A stretch of DNA of 64,000 bases from CALGDE01 sp964655355 (GTDB taxonomy: Bacteria; Cyanobacteriota; Cyanobacteriia; CACIAM-69d): the NCBI GenBank assembly GCA_964655355.1, contig CAZZMD010000014.1, positions 21,943-85,942 on the forward strand, written 5' to 3'. The notes under the pieces are model-generated. The model did not search any database and was not told the DNA's origin. It saw only the letters and a list, made by a program, of their open reading frames with translations. Below are positions 61,281 through 64,000 of this stretch, piece by piece (within the stretch, counting starts at the first letter, position 1; every line of letters begins with the position of its first letter). A program made the position numbers and the translations under genes.

Positions 61281-62089
61281 AACAATTTCCCCATTTCCTG
61301 ACACACGCCAAATCCATGCGATCGCAAATCGTATCTTCGGCTACACTTGCCCTAGATCACGGAGAGGGTGATTAACGGCGCGCCAGTCGGGAAAGCTGCG
61401 ATCGCCGCTCAAGTTTGGGAAAGCTTGAACGCTATATCCTCCTATTCTCCACAGTGATTGCAAGGGTCAGACACCAATAATTAGGGGTCAAGACCATGGG
61501 GGGATCAGTCCTTGTTTCGGGGACTGGTCCTTTTTGATTTTGTTGATCGAATTTGATCGAATTTTTCTGATTTTTCCAAGCGATCGCCTCTGGAAAGTGG
61601 GCCCTGAAAGGCGGCTTCTAAAAGGTGGGTTTTGAAAGGACTTGATCGGAAGGAGTGGATTTGAGGGCATTCTGAATTTAAGGGCATGATCAAACCGCCC
61701 CCTTCACGACCCCATGACCGATCCACATCGATACCGCTTGCCCGTCAAATTTTGATCGTGGGATTCTTTCTGATGCCATCGAGCAGGATCCCAGTCCGCC
61801 GTTATCTGCGCCGGTATCAAAGATCAACAACCCAGCGACAAAACCGACGAAAAAAGATCAGCAACCAAAGCCGACAACTCAGATCACACAACCGTTCTAA
61901 ACGCCACCGTCTTAAGGATTCGTATTGGCCAATGCAACGTTCTCGACGACCCCTGTGATCTCGATCATCCCTACGTCCCACTGCGATCGCACACTTCAAA
62001 AATTCCTGTCATATCCAGTTACACTCCCACGTCACTGACCGCCCCTCCATTAGGCTGAATACTAGGAGCAGGTACACGTGAGGGGTCTT
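61281..62089. other. Long intergenic region after pdxA
   Basis: About 800 bases with no supportable gene; a 90-codon frame near 61686-61958 is Arg/Ser-rich with no ribosome site. A terminator at 61502-61535 lies about 220 bases after the pdxA stop, so either the pdxA transcript has a long 3' end or a short RNA lies in between. TGATCGAATTTGATCGAATTT (around 61541) is a direct duplication. Confidence 0.45.
61502..61535 (+). terminator. Intrinsic terminator after pdxA region
   Basis: A nine-base-pair stem (GGATCAGTC with GACTGGTCC, one G-T pair), an 11-base loop and five T. Confidence 0.75.
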
Positions 62090-62854
62090 ATGAAAAGCGC
62101 AGTCGGGCAGGATACATTCGGGCAAGTTACCAACACTTTTTCCACTTTTTCAGCAGCATTGCTCACCGCAGCGATCGCCGCGGCCTCCTCTTTGCTGCCT
62201 AGTTTTGCCGCCGACCCAGCCGCCCTTCAACAACTCCTAGAAACCCGTTCCTGCGCCGGTTGCGACCTAACCGATGCCGATCTATCAGGCATGGACTTGA
62301 ATCAAGCCAATCTGGCGGGTGCCAACCTCTCCGGGGCCAACTTGAACGATGTCAAGCTCCACCGGGCAAACCTAAGCCAGGTCGACCTATCGGGGGCATC
62401 CCTGATTACTGCCCGGCTCCACGGCGCAACCCTAACCAACGCCAACCTTTCCAATGCCGACCTCAGCCTCACCGGTTTAGTCCTCGCCGACCTAAAAAAT
62501 GCCAACCTCTCCGGCGCGAATTTAATTGGAACCAACCTAGAAGCCGCCAATCTCCAGGGGGCAATTCTGGATGGGGCGCGTCAAACGGTCGCCGGTCTGC
62601 AGAGGATGAGCATCGCTGCGGGTTATGGCCCCAATCCCATGGATGTGCAGGGGGTGAACCTGCGGGATGCGGATCTTGGGGATGCCTCTTTGCAGCGAGC
62701 TGACCTCACGGGGTCCGATCTAGAGGGGGTCAACCTAGCCAATGCGGATGTTCGTCACGCTCGCCTAGAGGGAGCCAACATCGTCAGAGTCCAGTTGGAA
62801 AATGCTCGGCTGGATGGAACCGTTTTGGTCGGGCACGGTCTTCGCGACTTCTAG
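62090..62854 (+). CDS. Exported pentapeptide-repeat protein
   Basis: About 254 residues. A signal peptide (hydrophobic AALLTAAIAAASSLLPSFA) is followed by a Cys-x-x-Cys (SCAGCDL) and then about 25 pentapeptide units of the A(D/N)LxG/xx form in two blocks, split by a non-repeat stretch near residues 173-190 (QRMSIAAGYGPNPM). The repeats fold into a right-handed four-sided beta helix. The start is either this ATG (GAGGGG four bases before) or a GTG four codons upstream (AGGAG nine bases before). The location is periplasm or thylakoid lumen; the function is unknown. Confidence 0.85.
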   Translation: MKSAVGQDTFGQVTNTFSTFSAALLTAAIAAASSLLPSFAADPAALQQLLETRSCAGCDLTDADLSGMDLNQANLAGANLSGANLNDVKLHRANLSQVDLSGASLITARLHGATLTNANLSNADLSLTGLVLADLKNANLSGANLIGTNLEAANLQGAILDGARQTVAGLQRMSIAAGYGPNPMDVQGVNLRDADLGDASLQRADLTGSDLEGVNLANADVRHARLEGANIVRVQLENARLDGTVLVGHGLRDF

Positions 62855-63185
62855 ATGCGACTTCTAGAACAGTCAGACAGAAGATTCAGAGTCAAGCGCC
62901 TAACGTTTTAGCCCCTTTGAACGCGGAGCATTCCGGCCCCCTGCTCTGGGAATCGGAATGCTTGGGCTTGATTGACTTGGGCTTGATTTAACTGAATTTT
63001 TATCCTCTTCGGCCAACGGCGGTATACTGGTAGGCCGCAAAATCTGTCATTTGCAGGAAGTTCAAACTGTCATCCGCGATGGTTATTGCACTTCCTGGGG
63101 TACGTTGGCTTGGGGCGATCGCCACGGAGTCAGCCTTTCCCATTTCCCACAATTGTCCACCTATACTTATCCCCCTCCCGTTCCT
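62855..63185. other. Intergenic region pentapeptide gene-rpmB
   Basis: No gene seen. It has a nine-base-pair hairpin at 62927-62962 (AGCATTCCG/CGGAATGCT, 18-base loop) without a T-run, and a direct repeat CTTGGGCTTGATT just after it. Confidence 0.5.
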
Positions 63186-63422
63186 ATGTCCCGTACTTGC
63201 CAACTCACCGGAAAGAAAGCCAACAATGGCTTCGCCGTATCCCACTCCCACCGCCGAACCAAGAAATTGCAACAGGCGAACCTACAGAGCAAGCGTGTGT
63301 GGTGGCCCCAGGGCAACCGTTGGGTACGCCTGCGCCTATCCACCACCGCCATCAAGACCCTGAACAAAAAGGGCATCCAAGCCTATGCCAAGAGCGCAGG
63401 CATCGACCTCAACAAGTGCTAA
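63186..63422 (+). CDS. rpmB: Large ribosomal subunit protein bL28
   Basis: 78-residue basic protein of the large ribosomal subunit. The N-terminus MSRTCQLTGKKANNG, then SHSHRRTKKLQ and WVRLRLSTTAIKTL match bL28. The chosen ATG is the conserved start. It is followed by a tandem duplication and a strong terminator, so it appears to be monocistronic. Confidence 0.97.
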   Translation: MSRTCQLTGKKANNGFAVSHSHRRTKKLQQANLQSKRVWWPQGNRWVRLRLSTTAIKTLNKKGIQAYAKSAGIDLNKC

Positions 63423-63493
63423 GGGCACGCGATCACGGATGGAAACCGCCGATACACTTCTGGTCTTTCCATCCCGACTCTTTAGATATCGAA

Positions 63494-63523
63494 AGATATC
63501 AAAAGGCTAGATATCAAAAGGCT
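63494..63523. repeat. 15-base tandem duplication
   Basis: Two exact adjacent copies of AGATATCAAAAGGCT in the rpmB 3' region, preceded by one further GATATC. Confidence 0.85.
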
Positions 63524-63531
63524 CGACAGCC

Positions 63532-63589
63532 AAAAATCGCTTAGCTCATCCCACGTCTTTCTGGATCAGGGATAGGTTAAGCGATTTTT
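63532..63589. terminator. Bidirectional terminator after rpmB
   Basis: Outer 12-base-pair perfect stem (AAAAATCGCTTA with TAAGCGATTTTT) and an inner ATCCC/GGGAT pairing around a loop. A-run and T-run at the ends suit both strands. Confidence 0.85.
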
Positions 63590-64000
63590 CAGTTTTGGCG
63601 ATGGGTCCATGGGCAAAACATTTCCTGAGGAGAGACGCAGGAAGATCCCCACTCTTTATCCGCCAGCTGAGACCTCTGAGTGACCCAGGCTTTGAGAAGA
63701 ATTTAAAGAAATTTCAAAAAACGCCCAACAGAAGTGATGACTCTGGCAATGAACTGGGTACCCTAGAGATACTGTGTCAGTCAATGGGGCAAGACCCCTA
63801 GCCTTGCTACTCGCTGGAACACTTTAGTTTCGGCCAACGTCCAGAAGGGGATGGCAGGAGCTACGGGTATCGTCCAAGCTCATGATTGGACTGTCTAGTT
63901 AGGTTGCGGTAATAGGGTCCTTCTGGTTAATCCAAATTGCCTGCAACTACGTTGTTGTTCTCACTCCTTAGCGGTGCTGGGTTCTCATGTCTAAGCTACG
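63590..64000. other. Right end of window, non-coding
   Basis: No gene can be supported. An open frame of 68 codons near 63595 has poor composition for a gene. An ATG at 63987 (MSKL) could begin a gene continuing beyond the window, but there is no ribosome site to back this. Confidence 0.4.

Noticed and set aside
61686..61958. A 90-codon Arg/Ser-rich frame
   Set aside because: No ribosome site and intergenic-like composition.
63595..63801. A 68-codon frame after rpmB
   Set aside because: It starts at a TTG inside the terminator flank and shows no protein-like features.

Overview
The window is a stretch of cyanobacterial chromosome. Three things show this: the palindrome GCGATCGC (HIP1) is scattered through almost every gene, photosynthesis genes are present (psbI, chlP, a GUN4-family gene), and several families are restricted to cyanobacteria and plastids (CGLD27/DUF1230, DUF751, DUF3120, the cyanobacterial LptD type, a cyanobacteriochrome). 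The genus cannot be named from this sequence. Genes are densely packed on both strands, mostly housekeeping. No rRNA, tRNA, CRISPR array, intact insertion sequence or prophage was seen.

Layout. 1-15 kb is mostly minus strand: metG; rnhB and rne; a 1.2 kb non-coding stretch with hairpins and a decayed transposase-like fragment; a DUF3120 membrane protein divergent from uppP; a lone unrecognised gene; then dprA, a Uma2 nuclease, dnaX and the photolyase phr in one run. 15-23 kb has the short gene psbI, lptD, small secreted or unknown proteins, rdgB, a DMT transporter and an RmlD-like reductase. 23-33 kb has a membrane-anchored GUN4 paralogue beside a WecA/MraY-type transferase, glgB, a methyltransferase facing a glycosyltransferase stump, ebfC, a GT2 glycosyltransferase, a second Uma2 protein, chlP, a DUF751 gene and rbfA. 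33-46 kb has arsM, an aldo/keto reductase, a coiled-coil DUF2325 protein, an AddB-like nuclease, a MORN protein, dacB, trmFO, yajQ, a MAPEG protein and a SLOG/DprA-like protein.

46-64 kb holds rsfS, CGLD27, an asparaginase, and then the most unusual unit: a 131-residue protein that looks like a MoaD/ubiquitin-type beta-grasp protein and ends in Gly-Gly, four bases upstream of a DUF4132 gene. Next come a diguanylate cyclase with two GAF domains carrying cyanobacteriochrome Cys-His signatures (one also has DXCF), a CBS protein, a GH57 branching-enzyme-type protein, a CPA1/RCK antiporter, crcB, a possible non-coding RNA with a very strong terminator, pdxA, a pentapeptide-repeat protein and rpmB.

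Functional themes: RNA decay (rne, rnhB), DNA uptake/replication/repair (dprA, dnaX, phr, ebfC, AddB-like), envelope biogenesis (uppP, lptD, WecA-like, dacB, GT2), glycogen (two unrelated branching-enzyme families), pigment synthesis (chlP, GUN4 paralogue) and translation (metG, rbfA, rsfS, trmFO, rpmB). Several start codons were moved inside the longest reading frame on the basis of ribosome binding sites or family length; the reasons are in the entries.
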